Assembly (NCBI GenBank): GCA_964017185.1
Contig: OZ024875.1
Span: forward strand, 23,941,456-24,005,455
Direction: 5' to 3'
DNA length: 64,000 nt
Source of the DNA: Rugalucina vietnamica
Lineage: Eukaryota > Mollusca > Bivalvia > Lucinida > Lucinidae
Part shown: piece after piece, positions 47,346 to 58,179 of the stretch
Position numbering within the stretch: position 1 is the stretch's first letter
How the letters are laid out: every line of letters begins with the position of its first letter
The notes under the pieces: model-generated
What the model saw: the letters and a program-made list of their open reading frames with translations, nothing else
Told to the model about the DNA's origin: nothing
The model's database searches: none
Position numbers and translations under genes: made by a program

Positions 47346-47656
47346 CTCTATTTTATTGGACTTTTACCCCAAATTAGAATGTCAAAATGACGGCTTAACA
47401 TATAACCACCCAACTAAGCCAGTAATGCGTATATGTATGGATGGTTTGACTTGAAACCACTTTTCCTGGGCAGGCTCAATCCTGAGCGGTTAACCAGTAA
47501 TCAGATGGCATTCAATTATAAACTTATCACAATTATTGTTCAACAAAACTATCATTTCATCAAACGCGCAATGCATGCGATGTAAGGTCTGTCTTTTAGT
47601 ATAATTCATTGCTTGTAAAGGATATAAAGAGTCTGTTTTAGTTTTATTTCCCGTAC

Positions 47657-47659
<3 letters not shown>

Positions 47660-47706
<47 letters not shown>

Positions 47707-47862
47707 AATCCCGAGAAAAACATCTGACACACCCGCAAGAAGACTTTGGCTAGTCTCACATGCGTCTGATGTGATGCTCGAACCAACACCAGACACAGCG
47801 GTGAAAAGGTCGATGATGGTTAAGCGCGTTAATGGAATCACCACTCGACCATCGACCATGGG
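47660..47862 (-). mobile_element. tRNA-derived SINE, minus strand
   Basis: Read on the minus strand it starts GATGGTCGAGTGGTGATTCC, an A box of Ser/Leu type, has a B box GGTTCGAGCATC about 60 bp later, then a body of about 100 bp (GTGAGACTAGCCAAAG, GGGTGTGTCAGATG) and a T-run of about 42. A T-rich rather than A-rich end is unusual and may mean that the run belongs to another element or that the terminator was expanded. A short open frame across it is chance. Confidence 0.55.
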
Positions 47863-47875
47863 TCGCTGGATAAAT

Positions 47876-48031
47876 AGAATCCATCATGGGTGTCCAGTGG
47901 AGATAGGAAAATCCCAACCCGAGGGTCCACCCGTTCCAGTGGGAAACGAGGCTCGCCGAGTTTCCCACTGGAACGGTGGACCCGAGGGTTGGGATTTTCC
48001 TTTCTCCACTGGGCACCCATGATCGATTCTT
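47876..48031. repeat. Long hairpin H1, arms of about 70 bp
   Basis: The left arm (47876-47946) and right arm (47960-48031) are reverse complements with about five differences and one single-base gap, separated by 13 bp. Key blocks are CATGGGTGTCCAGTGGAGAT, AAAATCCCAACCC and CCGTTCCAGTGGGAAAC. A foldback MITE is the likeliest explanation. The frames seen on both strands here are mirror images of each other and not genes. Confidence 0.85.
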
Positions 48032-49841
48032 TTTCTTACATACTCCGATTTTATCTTTTTACCGGTAACGTAACCTGGTACCGTGATTTAACCCTTGTGA
48101 CGTTGTGCATATTACGGATGTGACGTCAAATGTAGATAAATCGTTGTCAAAGTCAATAGAGATGTAGTTTTTATTTGTTCTTATTTTAAAACGAGCGTGA
48201 TTCAAGAATACTCGCTGTGAAAAACATCACTTTTGTCTAGTTTTGGTGAACGCCATTGCTGCAAGCAGTAGAAACGATCGAATTACATCACGTGCTTTTC
48301 TTATCTTGCATGAGCAACCAAACCAGCAGTGTAAGATCGATTTATCTACCACCACTAAAATACCGGAATTTTTCTATCTTTATGATAGAGGTATGTAAGA
48401 AAAAGTTTTGTCAGCTGATTATGTTTCATATACAGTCAATAGACATAATTGTTCGTCACCTTCGGAAAACTCCATAGACTTCAATGTATTTTCATGTTTG
48501 CAAGAAAAAATATCCTGCTTCTCCTGGTCAACACTTTTTATTGTTTTTGGTGTCTACGGAAACGTATATGCGCCACCACTTGCTAAATAAAAGCCGTCAG
48601 AAATTTATTTTTTTACCGCTTTTACATTTATCTTTTGTGTCATTCATATCTGCCATTGCTATATATTTTACTTGCTAACGGTGATAGATTTACCAACATT
48701 AAGCGTAAAGATTAAACAATCAGTCATAAATATGTCGCAGTGCGAGTCCATTTTTGTTTATTGTTACATTATTTACTAACCATTCGAGAAATTTTAAATG
48801 AAATTTACAAAGAAAACGCTGCTACACAATTATTTAACAGTTGTTGTGGCAAAAATTTTCAAACGACGAAGTCCTAGAATTATTTAAAATTGTTTCCTGA
48901 AGCACCCTCCCCTATCCTACCCCGACACTTGTTCCTACTAAATATACGATAACCCACAGGTATTTATAGAATTTGTTAATTAGATAATCAGGACCGAAAC
49001 GGATCCGCAGCCGAAACCTACCAAGATCTAAACGACCTGGAACCAAAACGACTACCTGGACCAAAACGACACGCGACTTACACGACTCCGTCCGAAACGA
49101 TCTAGGAACGAAATAACCAGGGACAGAAAGAAACCCGTGGTATCAAAATTGTGGTTTCCATGGCAACAGATAGATCCCATAGACTTACATTGGGAAAAAC
49201 TAAATTTATCTTCTTCTCTGAAACCATGAGGCCCAGAGCTTCTATATTTTGTAGGTAGCAATGTTTGGTAGTCCCCATTATAAATTGTGCCAATCATGGC
49301 CCTGGGGTCAAATTTGGCAACGCGGCGTTTAGTGGCGGATTTAGAGGTTCGCTCGAACCCCCCTCTGGAGCCAACATATTTCATTTTCATGGGGAATTTC
49401 AATAAATTTCGTGTATAATTTGGCAATCGAACCCCCCTTTTCAACATTTGAACCCCCTCATCAGAAATCCTGCATCAGTTCAGCCCCAAGAGCCCAAATA
49501 AGCCTCAAGTAACTAGCACAGATGACTCTACAGGACCTACATGACTCCGGTACAACCCAACCTTTGCGACCAAGCCCACACCCCAAAATGCCTAATATTC
49601 ATGTGTCTTAACCAGGCATAGAAAATGCTTAAAGGACAAAACTCCCATAAAGCTGCTAATCCAGACTATCTCCTTCATACTCTGCTTAATGAACTTGCCC
49701 CCATCCTACAGCTAATCTACTTCATTTGAAGGGAAAAACTTACAGGAAATGGCAAAGGCTGAAAATGTATGATTCTGAAAACTGAAAAAAAAAATGAACC
49801 CAATGAGCTGGTCTGCCCCCTCCACGGGGCAATATTTATAG

Positions 49842-49963
49842 GTTATTGAATGAATATCGTAAGATATTCGGAACGAGTTCATATGGCGAGGACGCACGAG
49901 CTTGCGACTGCCTCTCCGCCATTTGAACGAGTTCCGAATATTTTATGATATTCATTCAATAAC
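49842..49963. repeat. Hairpin H2, arms of about 50 bp
   Basis: The left arm starts GTTATTGAATGAATATCGTA and the right arm ends TATGATATTCATTCAATAAC. The centre is GACGCACGAGCTTGCGACTG. The arms differ at roughly five positions. It has the shape of a foldback MITE. Confidence 0.85.
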
Positions 49964-51885
49964 TTTTTATTATATACCCTTTAATAAGCAATGGAATGAT
50001 TTCAAATGCTTATTCATGCCATCTCCTGGCCCGGCTTTAAATTGGCCATAGTTTATGTAAAAAGTATCGTTTCTAACGACTGATCACCATATTACTACAT
50101 ACGCGAAACTCCGCCTTTGACGGGAAATGTTAGCCAACGTTAACGCGAGAAATGTGACGTTGCATAAAAATTGATGATGTTGACGTAACTTTTGGACAAC
50201 GTTGCGGTCGATCATTTAATGAAAATCGGAGTGTCAGCATTTTATTTTTTGTTCAGAATTACAGGTATTTGTCTGTAGATGATATTTTGTGTATTTACTA
50301 TGCGACGCGTTTTGTAAATTTTCTAAAATCGCCATTTGTTCAGTTGAAGTAGAAAAGGAAAATGGCTGCCAATGATTTTTCTGTGGTGACCAACTAGCAA
50401 AAGTAGTCCTGTCGGGGAAGGGCGCTTCCTTGGACACATGCAATATGACAGAACGGCCCTTGGACGCGTGCAATATGACATAAGTTTCCATGGAAAACAT
50501 TCTACAACATTGAACATGGAAATCTATGCAATGTTTTTAGCAATGTAAATTGAACGGAGCAATTTCTTGGGTATATAATAAACATGTATATTACCATAAT
50601 GATCAAAGATATTCTTCTCTGAAACTGCTTTGCTGCTTAAAACCAAATTTGATATGAAGCAACTATAAGAAGGGGAAACCAATGTGTACATAAATAATCC
50701 AGGTCATGTGACCAAGATGGCCACCATGCCCATATATGGTAAAAACCCTTCAAAATTGTCTTTGTAACCGGCGAACTGATTCCAACAAAAACTGGCATGT
50801 AGCATCTGGAACTAGAGTACTACAATGTATATACATTATAAATTATGAGCCTGTGATGACCTTAACCTATTTTATGTCAAGTTTAGTTTGCATATGCAGT
50901 AAACGGTTAAAATATTATTGAAGGCCAAAACTTCCGAGAAATGAGCAAATAGACAGAATATCTATGATTCTGAAAACGAAATTGACCACAGGGTTCATCT
51001 GTCCCTGTCCTGGGGCTATATACTTGTAAATGAGAGAAAAAAAAATGTTAATTGGCATGTATCCCAGATCATTCCCGCCAAGAGTCTCAATGATGACAAA
51101 ATTTACACGACATGTGACTTATTATCTTTTTTTTAAACACAATTAATGTGAAAAATCACATAATTAATGTAAAATATTTAGTTAAGTGCGTTATGTACGC
51201 GACAATTGCAATATATATATTGTTCATAATGAGATATTTTTTAGATACGTCTTGAAAATTATTACAATCGCTACTTGTTTTAAAGCATTAAACATAGTTT
51301 AAAAACAACTGGAAATAATTATATCATCAAATGAAAAACATTTTAGGATTGCATCATAATAATGTAGATATTTTTTTAAAGCGCAGATTTTTTTAACAAA
51401 ATAGAAAATTATCTCGATATGACAAATATAAATTTACCAATGCGATATGCTCAATGAGATTTGCTAAATATTTATTAAAGCTTGCTACTAATTTAATTTT
51501 GCTGAAAGAAATATAACTATTGCTGAACGAAATGTTTCCACGTAGCCAAAAGTATTTTTCATTACGGACAAAAACATTGCTAGATCTCTTTTAAGCTTCA
51601 TATTTTTCTAGCAGAACAACATACTAAAATGTCGAATGGGATAATTATCAATTAAAAGATATAATCATCTATGTAAATGGGATATTCATTTGTCGGACAA
51701 GAACATGAAACTCGCGCGCTCATTTTTAAACAGCCATGTCTACAAGAAAATGACGCAAAAACTATCTTTTTTCAACATTCCAAATATTATCTCGCTAAAT
51801 CCAGTTATATCTGGCATTTTTGCTAGAAAAAATAAATTTCTGGCAGATTTTATTTAGCAAGTGGTGGCGCATATACGTTTCCGTA

Positions 51886-52155
51886 GGTGTCATTTGAAAG
51901 GTAAATGAATAACGCAATAAACAAAGGTTTTTTCATTAAATTCCATGCATGCATTTTCAAGCTACAAATTTTTAAAAAGTCGCGAGAATTTTTTTGGCAA
52001 TTTTTGGGCAACGTCACCATTGACGTCAATGGGAAAGTGTCTTTTTCAAAATTTCGCTAAAATTTAAACTTTTGTTTTTCAAAAGTGAAAAGTCGAAACT
52101 TCACCAAATGACCTTTGTTTATTGCTTTATTTATCTAACTTTCCAATGACACCAA
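51886..52155. repeat. Inverted repeat with 43-bp arms
   Basis: GGTGTCATTTGAAAGGTAAA at the left and CTAACTTTCCAATGACACC at the right are inverted copies, with CAATAAACAAAGG matched by CCTTTGTTTATTG. The loop is about 185 bp. It lies within the right arm of the 3.9-kb inverted-repeat element, in a stretch that has no counterpart in the left arm. Confidence 0.75.
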
Positions 52156-52449
52156 AATCATAAAAATGTATCGACCAGAAGAGGCAGGATAATTTTTACA
52201 GTAAATGTGAAAATACATTGAAGTCTATGGAGTTTTCGAAAGTGACGAACAATTATGTCTATTGACTGTAATACATTTGGTCGGTCTTTCCTACATGCTT
52301 TTCGTTTAAATTATAGAGTGTCTCTTAAACTTATGTGCGAGCCGCTGCTTCAGAAAACCAACAATCTGCATATGCGAAACCAAAGGCGCAGATTAGCAAT
52401 GCAGTAACTGCATACCTGATCAGCACCATTCGTTTTTGTTTTCGTACGG

Positions 52450-52742
52450 CCGCGGTGGTGTAATGTATAGCGTGTTCGCTTAGCAATCAAGGGGTTGCGG
52501 GTTCGAAACCCGGCTCAGTACATATGTCCGTCATAAAATTCTAAAATTCAAAGCTTCTATCCTGCTTCTGTGGCTGTACAGTCTGGTTTGTGTCAGATTT
52601 GGTCGGAAACCCCGATTGTTGGTTTTCTCATGCATAGGCTCACTCAAAAGCTCAAGTTCCTTCCACGAGGCTTGAAAGCTCGATCGGATAAGCCACCAAA
52701 ACACCACGAATATATAAACAAAATTTTAATAAAAAAAAAAGA
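52450..52742 (+). mobile_element. tRNA-derived SINE, plus strand
   Basis: The head reads GCCGCGGTGGTGTAATGTAT with a perfect B box GGGTTCGAAACCC at about 52498-52510. The body is about 210 bp, and the 3' end is AAAATTTTAATAAAAAAAAAA. This is a standard SINE layout with an RNA polymerase III promoter. The same 3' phrase ACAAAATTTTAATA precedes the A-run in block A, which hints that the two share a tail or partner LINE. Confidence 0.7.
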
Positions 52743-52779
52743 ATATCAGGCGAATGAACAGACTGAATAAATAAATGAT

Positions 52780-52835
52780 AATAATGAGGCTTTGGCGGGT
52801 TCGATCCTCGAGTCCCGCACATCACCTTCCACACG
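52780..52835 (+). repeat. tRNA 3'-half-like fragment
   Basis: GAGGCTTTGGCGGGTTCGAT followed by CCTCGAGTCCCGC has a B-box-like core GGGTTCGATCC just downstream of the SINE A-tail. It may be the end of a second, truncated SINE. Confidence 0.35.
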
Positions 52836-53076
52836 ATAAAGCCGTCCGAAATGAATGAGTGTACAAAATAACGTACACCTTCTATAAATTCATTTTTGTC
52901 AGTTCTTTCGGCAGACTTTCTAAGCCAGGGCGTTGATGCTCGTTACGGAGAGTCACGGAATAAACTGCATCCAGAAAGTTGTTCCCCTTTACACATCAGG
53001 AAAACATGCCCGTGAAATATTTACCCCCTTATACCCTACTTTTATATAATAAAACTGGGGTATGCAGGGGTATACA

Positions 53077-53192
53077 TATTTTTCTTATTTTTGCTCCAAA
53101 CCATAGATTGTGGGTACTCGTTAGAACCGCCTCGGCGAGGCGGTTCTAACGTATGCCCACAATCTATGTTTGAGCAAAAATAAGAAAAGTAT
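53077..53192. repeat. Hairpin H3 with GC-rich tip
   Basis: The tip is the near-perfect palindrome CCGCCTCGGCGAGGCGG at about 53128-53144. The arms continue outward through GAACCG, CATAGATTGTGGG and CTTATTTTTGCTC for about 58 bp, with a few mismatches. The right arm and its downstream sequence resemble 32198-32350 and 62326-62480 in block B (GAGGTGGTTCTAATATGTGC, then CCCACAATATATG), so block B carries a single-armed relative. Confidence 0.8.
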
Positions 53193-53726
53193 CAAAAATT
53201 TTCTACTGAAAATTTTCAATTTTTACAGCTTCAGAAAATTCTTTTTATTGCATGGGCAAGTTTTCGTAATGAATAAACAAAGAAAATAATATGAAAATTA
53301 GGTTTATTGCGTGTTAAATATTTCATAACTATAAGTCTGAGAAATCTGGAGCGTGGGTGGGGTGGTAATATAGCGCCGGGAAATATATACGGAAATATAC
53401 GAGCAGCAATGTCACCAGGTTTATACTATAAACCGAAAGCACACGCTCGAAATCTAAAATAAAGAGATATGCATAAAACTGGAAAAGGGATTTGATTATC
53501 GCCGTTAGCATTTTCTGGACCTTCTTTTCTCTCCATTATAATATGCATCTGTTTTAACAATAAAAGCGACCCGTTTCTTTGCTTCTGTCGATATTTACTG
53601 TGTGTTCAGAACGCACACCTACAGCCGACGCCATCTTGAAAACGACGTCATTGGCGCGACGTTATGGCATTTCGTCCTTCGCGACGCACGGACCTTTAAG
53701 CGCCACGGTTTTTATGGTTCTTTACC

Positions 53727-54967
53727 TTAAATAAAATTACGCATTGCGCTCATCAGTTAAAACTTCAAACTTACAATGTTTATCAACAAAATTTTAATAT
53801 TAAAACAACAAAAAAAAAAAAAAAAACAACAAAAAACGAAAAACAAAACAAAAAAAAAAAAATCATTTTCCGTTGGTGGGGTTTGAACGAACTACCCATT
53901 TCCTTAACGATCGCAATGACGAACAAATGTTGCATTTGCGACCTTAACCACTCGGCCATGATATTGGGCCTGTTTACATGACAGAAAGATTATCCCTTTA
54001 TATTAGATTCGAATCCAAGGGAAAATACTCAATTTTTCATTTACTCAAATGGTCCCACTATAAAACGGGCTACACACGATAGTTGTCTCAAATGTAAATG
54101 CAATTTAGCATATCAATATTTATTCAGATTTTGCAAAGAGCATGAACACGTGTTTAATGCCAACATTATCTAGTTTCATTATAAAGAATGAAACACTATT
54201 ACACCTTGTTAAATTAATATTTGGTTCACCCATAAGCTTTGTTTTAACTCATATACGGTTAACCTGGTTCAATACCAATTATTTTACCTGTCCCGGCGTT
54301 ACGCTGTGGGCGGTTCCATGCCAAAGGGGTAAATCCGAGGCCTGGTTATCGCTATTGCACTGCAGCAGGGCCCCGGAGAAGGTACTAGTTCGACACAAAG
54401 TTGAACTATACTCCGCTTAGACAGTCTAAGCGAAGAGCGTTGGTGCTGTGCCTTCGCTTCAACTAAGCGGTTCCCTCGGTGAGGGGCCGCACATCTGGGG
54501 TAAGGGGATGGGTATGGAGACCTTCTGGGCCATGGGGACTGGTTTGGTGGGAACGATGAGGGAATGGGTATGGTGGGGGCCATAGGGAGGGATGGTTGGG
54601 AATGGGTGGCGGCGTGGCCCATGAGGTGTGGTTGAGGTGGATGGATGTTGCTTTTTTTCTCACCTCGAATGATAATCGATTTAAAATTTATGAAAGATGC
54701 TACACAATGATCGCGATTAACTTTTGAGTATAATTTTATAAACATTACATATCCTAACAGAATGTGACACCTCTGAACCACAAACGCATTGTGCATTGTA
54801 AGAATACACATCAACATTATTGTCGTAATTGCAATTGGTCCAATTAAAGTTTGCATTTCACACCTAAGTAACTCTTTTTACTCAATCTGATGACCAAATG
54901 ATAGCGTCTCCGTGTCCCAGTTTGAACAAAGCAAAAACCGACATAAAAATTCTTAATTATCTTCATT

Positions 54968-55021
<54 letters not shown>

Positions 55022-55079
55022 AAGCTGCAGAAAAACACTGAAACTGTACACTGTTTTCAATGAAATTAAGATTTGTTTT
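53727..55079 (+). repeat. Segmental duplication unit 4, rest of A and start of B'
   Basis: This continues block A from the restored TTAA site, includes an A-rich tract, a tRNA-like copy (53863-53968) and a G-rich tract, then enters B' at about 54652 with its CT microsatellite (54972-55016). It stops at GATTTGTTTT where the Crypton-like dimer is inserted. Confidence 0.9.
53863..53968 (-). tRNA. tRNA-Ser/Leu-like sequence, unit 4 copy
   Basis: Fourth copy of the sequence at 33181-33286, in the unit 2/3 version of the B box. Same doubts about function. Confidence 0.45.
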
Positions 55080-56088
55080 AAATGATATATAACATATAGA
55101 GGCAATGATCACCCTTCATTCGCCGCAACAAAACCTTATATGCAACATACATTCTGTTCTATATAAAATACACGCCAATAACGAGCTTACGCTTTCAGTG
55201 AGGGTGGAGCCCTGTAGGAGGACAGAGGCACCCTGTGTGACTGAAAACTGGGGTTTCAGTGAGGGTGTGGCCAGCACCCTGTGTGACTGAAACGAGGATT
55301 CAGTGAGGATGGAGCCCTCTGCAAAGAGGACAGAACACCCTGTGAGACTGAATGTTTGCATGTAACCCCAGTGAGGATGGAGCTCATGGCATGATTGAGC
55401 AGAAGCATCCTGTGTGACTGGGGTTGCCAGTGAGGATGGAGCCCAAATGGCAGGCAGATGCATCCTGTGTGACTGGCGTGTGGCGTGGATGTAGCCCAAA
55501 CGACAGGCATGTACATCCGGCACCGAGGATGGAGCCCTGATGGCGGGCTGAAGTTGGAGTATGGTAAGTGCGGATGGAGCCTGAATGAAGGCAGAAGCAT
55601 CCTGCACCGAGGATGGAGCCCTAATGACGGGCAGATGCATCCTGCAAATAGTATAGTGCGGATGGAGCCTGAATGGAAGGCTGATACATCCTGCACCGTG
55701 GATGGAGCCCAAATGATGAGCAGAAGCATCCATGGAATTGATTACCGGCGTTTATTCCACATAGATGTATGTAATGTGATTTTGGGTATAAGATTCTCTA
55801 ATGAAGGGTAAGCATCCCCGGAAAGAGTGCAAAGACAAAAAAAAAAAAAACAGACACAAAGACGATTGGAGGCGGATGGGGAAGGTGGTGGTTAGCGTTA
55901 AAATTAGCTCCGCTCTGACTGAAAATTGCTACAACACTAGGCTGGCCAAAACTCTGCATATCATTAAATGAACTTTTGCAATGATTGGCTGAAAAAAAAA
56001 AAAAATAAAACAAGCATATACTGTTGCTAGAGGCGCTGTGAGGAATTAAACATACACCATTTAAAATTCATGTCTAAACGACATCCAC
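55080..56088 (-). mobile_element. Crypton-like element, internally deleted copy (first of dimer)
   Basis: A 1.0-kb element starting AAATGATATATAACA and ending ACGACATCCAC, joined by a shared TTT to a second, longer copy with the same ends. It keeps about 700 bp of the left terminal region (55095-55797) and about 205 bp of the right (55884-56088), with about 85 bp of its own in between. It has no recombinase coding. The strand is that of the coding in its partner. Confidence 0.75.
55195..55740 (+). repeat. Imperfect tandem repeats of about 60 bp, GGATGGAGCCC type
   Basis: About nine diverged units centred on GAGGATGGAGCC and GCATCCTGTGTGACTG. The identical array recurs at 56313-56858 in the second copy. 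Open frames on both strands over it (up to 205 codons) show only this repeat and are rejected as genes. The position next to one element end suggests a subterminal array. Confidence 0.8.
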
Positions 56089-56312
56089 TTTAAATGATAT
56101 ATAACACAAGGCTTATAAGGTTTAATGAATATGGATGCATATATTCAGCATAACTACAACAACAACTTATATACGTCATTTCAAACATACATACTCAATA
56201 ATCATTTGGCAATATAGAGGCAATGATCACCCTTCATTCGCCGCAACAAAACCTTATATGCAACATACATTCTGTTCTATATAAAATACACGCCAATAAC
56301 GAGCTTACGCTT

Positions 56313-56858
56313 TCAGTGAGGGTGGAGCCCTGTAGGAGGACAGAGGCACCCTGTGTGACTGAAAACTGGGGTTTCAGTGAGGGTGTGGCCAGCACCCTGT
56401 GTGACTGAAACGAGGATTCAGTGAGGATGGAGCCCTCTGCAAAGAGGACAGAACACCCTGTGAGACTGAATGTTTGCATGTAACCCCAGTGAGGATGGAG
56501 CTCATGGCATGATTGAGCAGAAGCATCCTGTGTGACTGGGGTTGCCAGTGAGGATGGAGCCCAAATGGCAGGCAGATGCATCCTGTGTGACTGGCGTGTG
56601 GCGTGGATGTAGCCCAAACGACAGGCATGTACATCCGGCACCGAGGATGGAGCCCTGATGGCGGGCTGAAGTTGGAGTATGGTAAGTGCGGATGGAGCCT
56701 GAATGAAGGCAGAAGCATCCTGCACCGAGGATGGAGCCCTAATGACGGGCAGATGCATCCTGCAAATAGTATAGTGCGGATGGAGCCTGAATGGAAGGCT
56801 GATACATCCTGCACCGTGGATGGAGCCCAAATGATGAGCAGAAGCATCCATGGAATTG
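56313..56858 (+). repeat. Imperfect tandem repeats of about 60 bp, second copy
   Basis: Essentially identical to 55195-55740, one element length apart. Confidence 0.8.
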
Positions 56859-57126
56859 ATTACCGGCGTTTATTCCATATAGATGTATGTGATGTGATTT
56901 TGGGTATAAGATTCTCCAAACATAAACCTGATTTAATGAACAGTAATCAAGGCCTCCACATCATAATATACTCAAAAGTGAAATTTAATCAGGTGATTGT
57001 CCCAAAATCAATGTAGGAAAGTATTTGAAGGAAATATAGATTGATATACAATATTTACAAAACATTAAACAAAGGGAAAGCAATCGAAAATACAGGAACA
57101 CAAAGCAATAATCAATGTCATCGTTC

Positions 57127-57636
57127 TTAAACTGCAGCTAAGGCTAATTGTGCATTGCGAAGAGCAGACTCATTTACATCAACATACACTTTCCAATCAT
57201 CAGATGACCACCTGCCTAACTTTTGCAGAACACTAATGGACAGCTTAGCTGAATGGCCTGCACAGGCAGCTCCTCGTCGCAGGCTGTGTCCGTTAAAGTC
57301 GACATCATTGTAATGTAATAAACGGATTACCGTGCGCATTTCTTCAATGAAATATTGTCTACTCAACACCTCACCATTTGCAAGTAAAAATAACGGATCA
57401 TTGGCTTTGGCTCCAGATTTTAAACGTAAACTGTAGAATCGTCTCATCAACATGACAGGACAAATGTCTGTATCATTAGCAAAAATCGGAATATTTACAC
57501 CCGCAGAGCTTGTGTCTGACTTTGAATGCTTGAGATGAAGTGAGAAATTGGTGTTATCAGATGCGAACTGAATATCAGCCATGCATAGATTGTACTCCCT
57601 ATCGACTTGTAAATTCTCCACATCGCAGAAACCCAA
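57127..57636 (-). CDS. Tyrosine recombinase catalytic domain, partial
   Basis: A 169-codon minus-strand frame. HLKHSKSD (residues 34-41) fits the beta-hairpin lysine, NGHSLRRGAA (115-124) is the H-x-x-R box, LGRWSSDD (140-147) has Trp in the second His position, and Tyr151 in VYVDV is the likely nucleophile. This is the C-terminal half of the integrase/recombinase fold that cuts and rejoins DNA through a covalent tyrosine link. The first catalytic arginine region and the N-terminal DNA-binding domain are not in this frame, so the methionine is unlikely to be the true start. The product resembles Crypton/DIRS-type recombinases common in invertebrates. Confidence 0.8.
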   Translation of the reverse strand: MGFCDVENLQVDREYNLCMADIQFASDNTNFSLHLKHSKSDTSSAGVNIPIFANDTDICPVMLMRRFYSLRLKSGAKANDPLFLLANGEVLSRQYFIEEMRTVIRLLHYNDVDFNGHSLRRGAACAGHSAKLSISVLQKLGRWSSDDWKVYVDVNESALRNAQLALAAV

Positions 57637-57939
57637 AAAATGCCATTGTACAAGCTACAGACATTAAAAGATTGTTGTACATAGACGTACGTTTTCCTAC
57701 GAGATATTGTACCATCGATTGCAAAATTGTGTAAGTGACAGGCAATCGTGTTCGTTTAACATGTTTTTGCAACCTTTTGACTCCCCGTAAAACTAATCTT
57801 AACTTCCCTGAATTGCTATATCAGGAAAATTGGCAACCATATCCCTGACAACATAACAGTGTTTAATGCCTGACAAATATTCAAACATTGGCCCGTAAAT
57901 GCACTATCTTCACTGTATACAAAAGCCATCAAGAACTAT

Positions 57940-58160
57940 AAAGGGAAGTAACTCAAAAGGGACTGGCCCCTAGCCCTTAATTTTTGCATGTGCATATTTG
58001 CCCCATTTATCTCCAGATGCCTGTAAAGTTTCATGAAATTCCATCTATGGGTCTTCAAGATATTAAAGAAACAAATCGTTACGGACGGACGCACGGACGG
58101 ACACACGGACGCACAGACGGACGCACGGATGAACTCCCGGTCCTGAGTGTAAGCTGGGCA
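57940..58160 (+). repeat. Insert with GGAC-type microsatellite
   Basis: Sequence lying between two related recombinase-gene segments. The middle (about 58078-58132) consists of imperfect ACGGACGGACGC repeats. Frames on both strands over it (Arg/Ser/Val-rich) are repeat artefacts. Confidence 0.65.
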
Positions 58161-58179
58161 AAATTCCTGTACCATTATC

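Larger units (their letters stand above)
48385..52310. repeat. 3.9-kb inverted-repeat element inside the TTAA element
   Basis: Two blocks on the left (48432-48496 and 48551-48613) are matched in reverse complement by two blocks on the right (52206-52272 and 51828-51890) at about 95% identity, in nested order. Weaker similarity extends outward (GGTATGTAAGAAA against GCATGTAGGAAAG). Enclosed are hairpin H2, an AT-rich region and text-like repeats of the type GAACCCCCCT near 49360-49440. No transposase frame is present. It reads as a further nested TIR transposon of unknown family. Confidence 0.6.
46630..53726. mobile_element. 7.1-kb TTAA-flanked, non-autonomous DNA transposon
   Basis: The ends are GGTAAAGAACCATAAAA and its exact reverse complement TTTTATGGTTCTTTACC, and TTAA flanks both sides (46626-46629 and 53727-53730). 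Units 1 to 3 hold the intact empty site ATTATTAAATAAAATTACGC. TTAA duplication is the mark of piggyBac and Kolobok transposons; the GG start is unlike the usual CC of piggyBac, so a Kolobok-like origin is possible. I find no transposase. The interior is a mosaic of tandem repeats, SINEs, hairpins and a long inverted repeat, listed separately. Confidence 0.8.

Noticed and set aside
47756-48123. Overlapping frames on both strands around 47.8-48.1 kb
   Set aside because: They arise from the H1 hairpin, whose arms translate to mirror-image peptides (GERKIPT/GDRKIPT).
46630-53726. A classical piggyBac transposon
   Set aside because: The TTAA fits, but the termini start GG rather than the usual CC and no DDD transposase is present, so I left the superfamily open.
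55116-55733. 205-codon minus-strand and 108-codon plus-strand frames in the GGATGGAGCCC array
   Set aside because: Both are translations of a 60-bp tandem repeat (also 60 = 20 codons), in overlapping frames on both strands.
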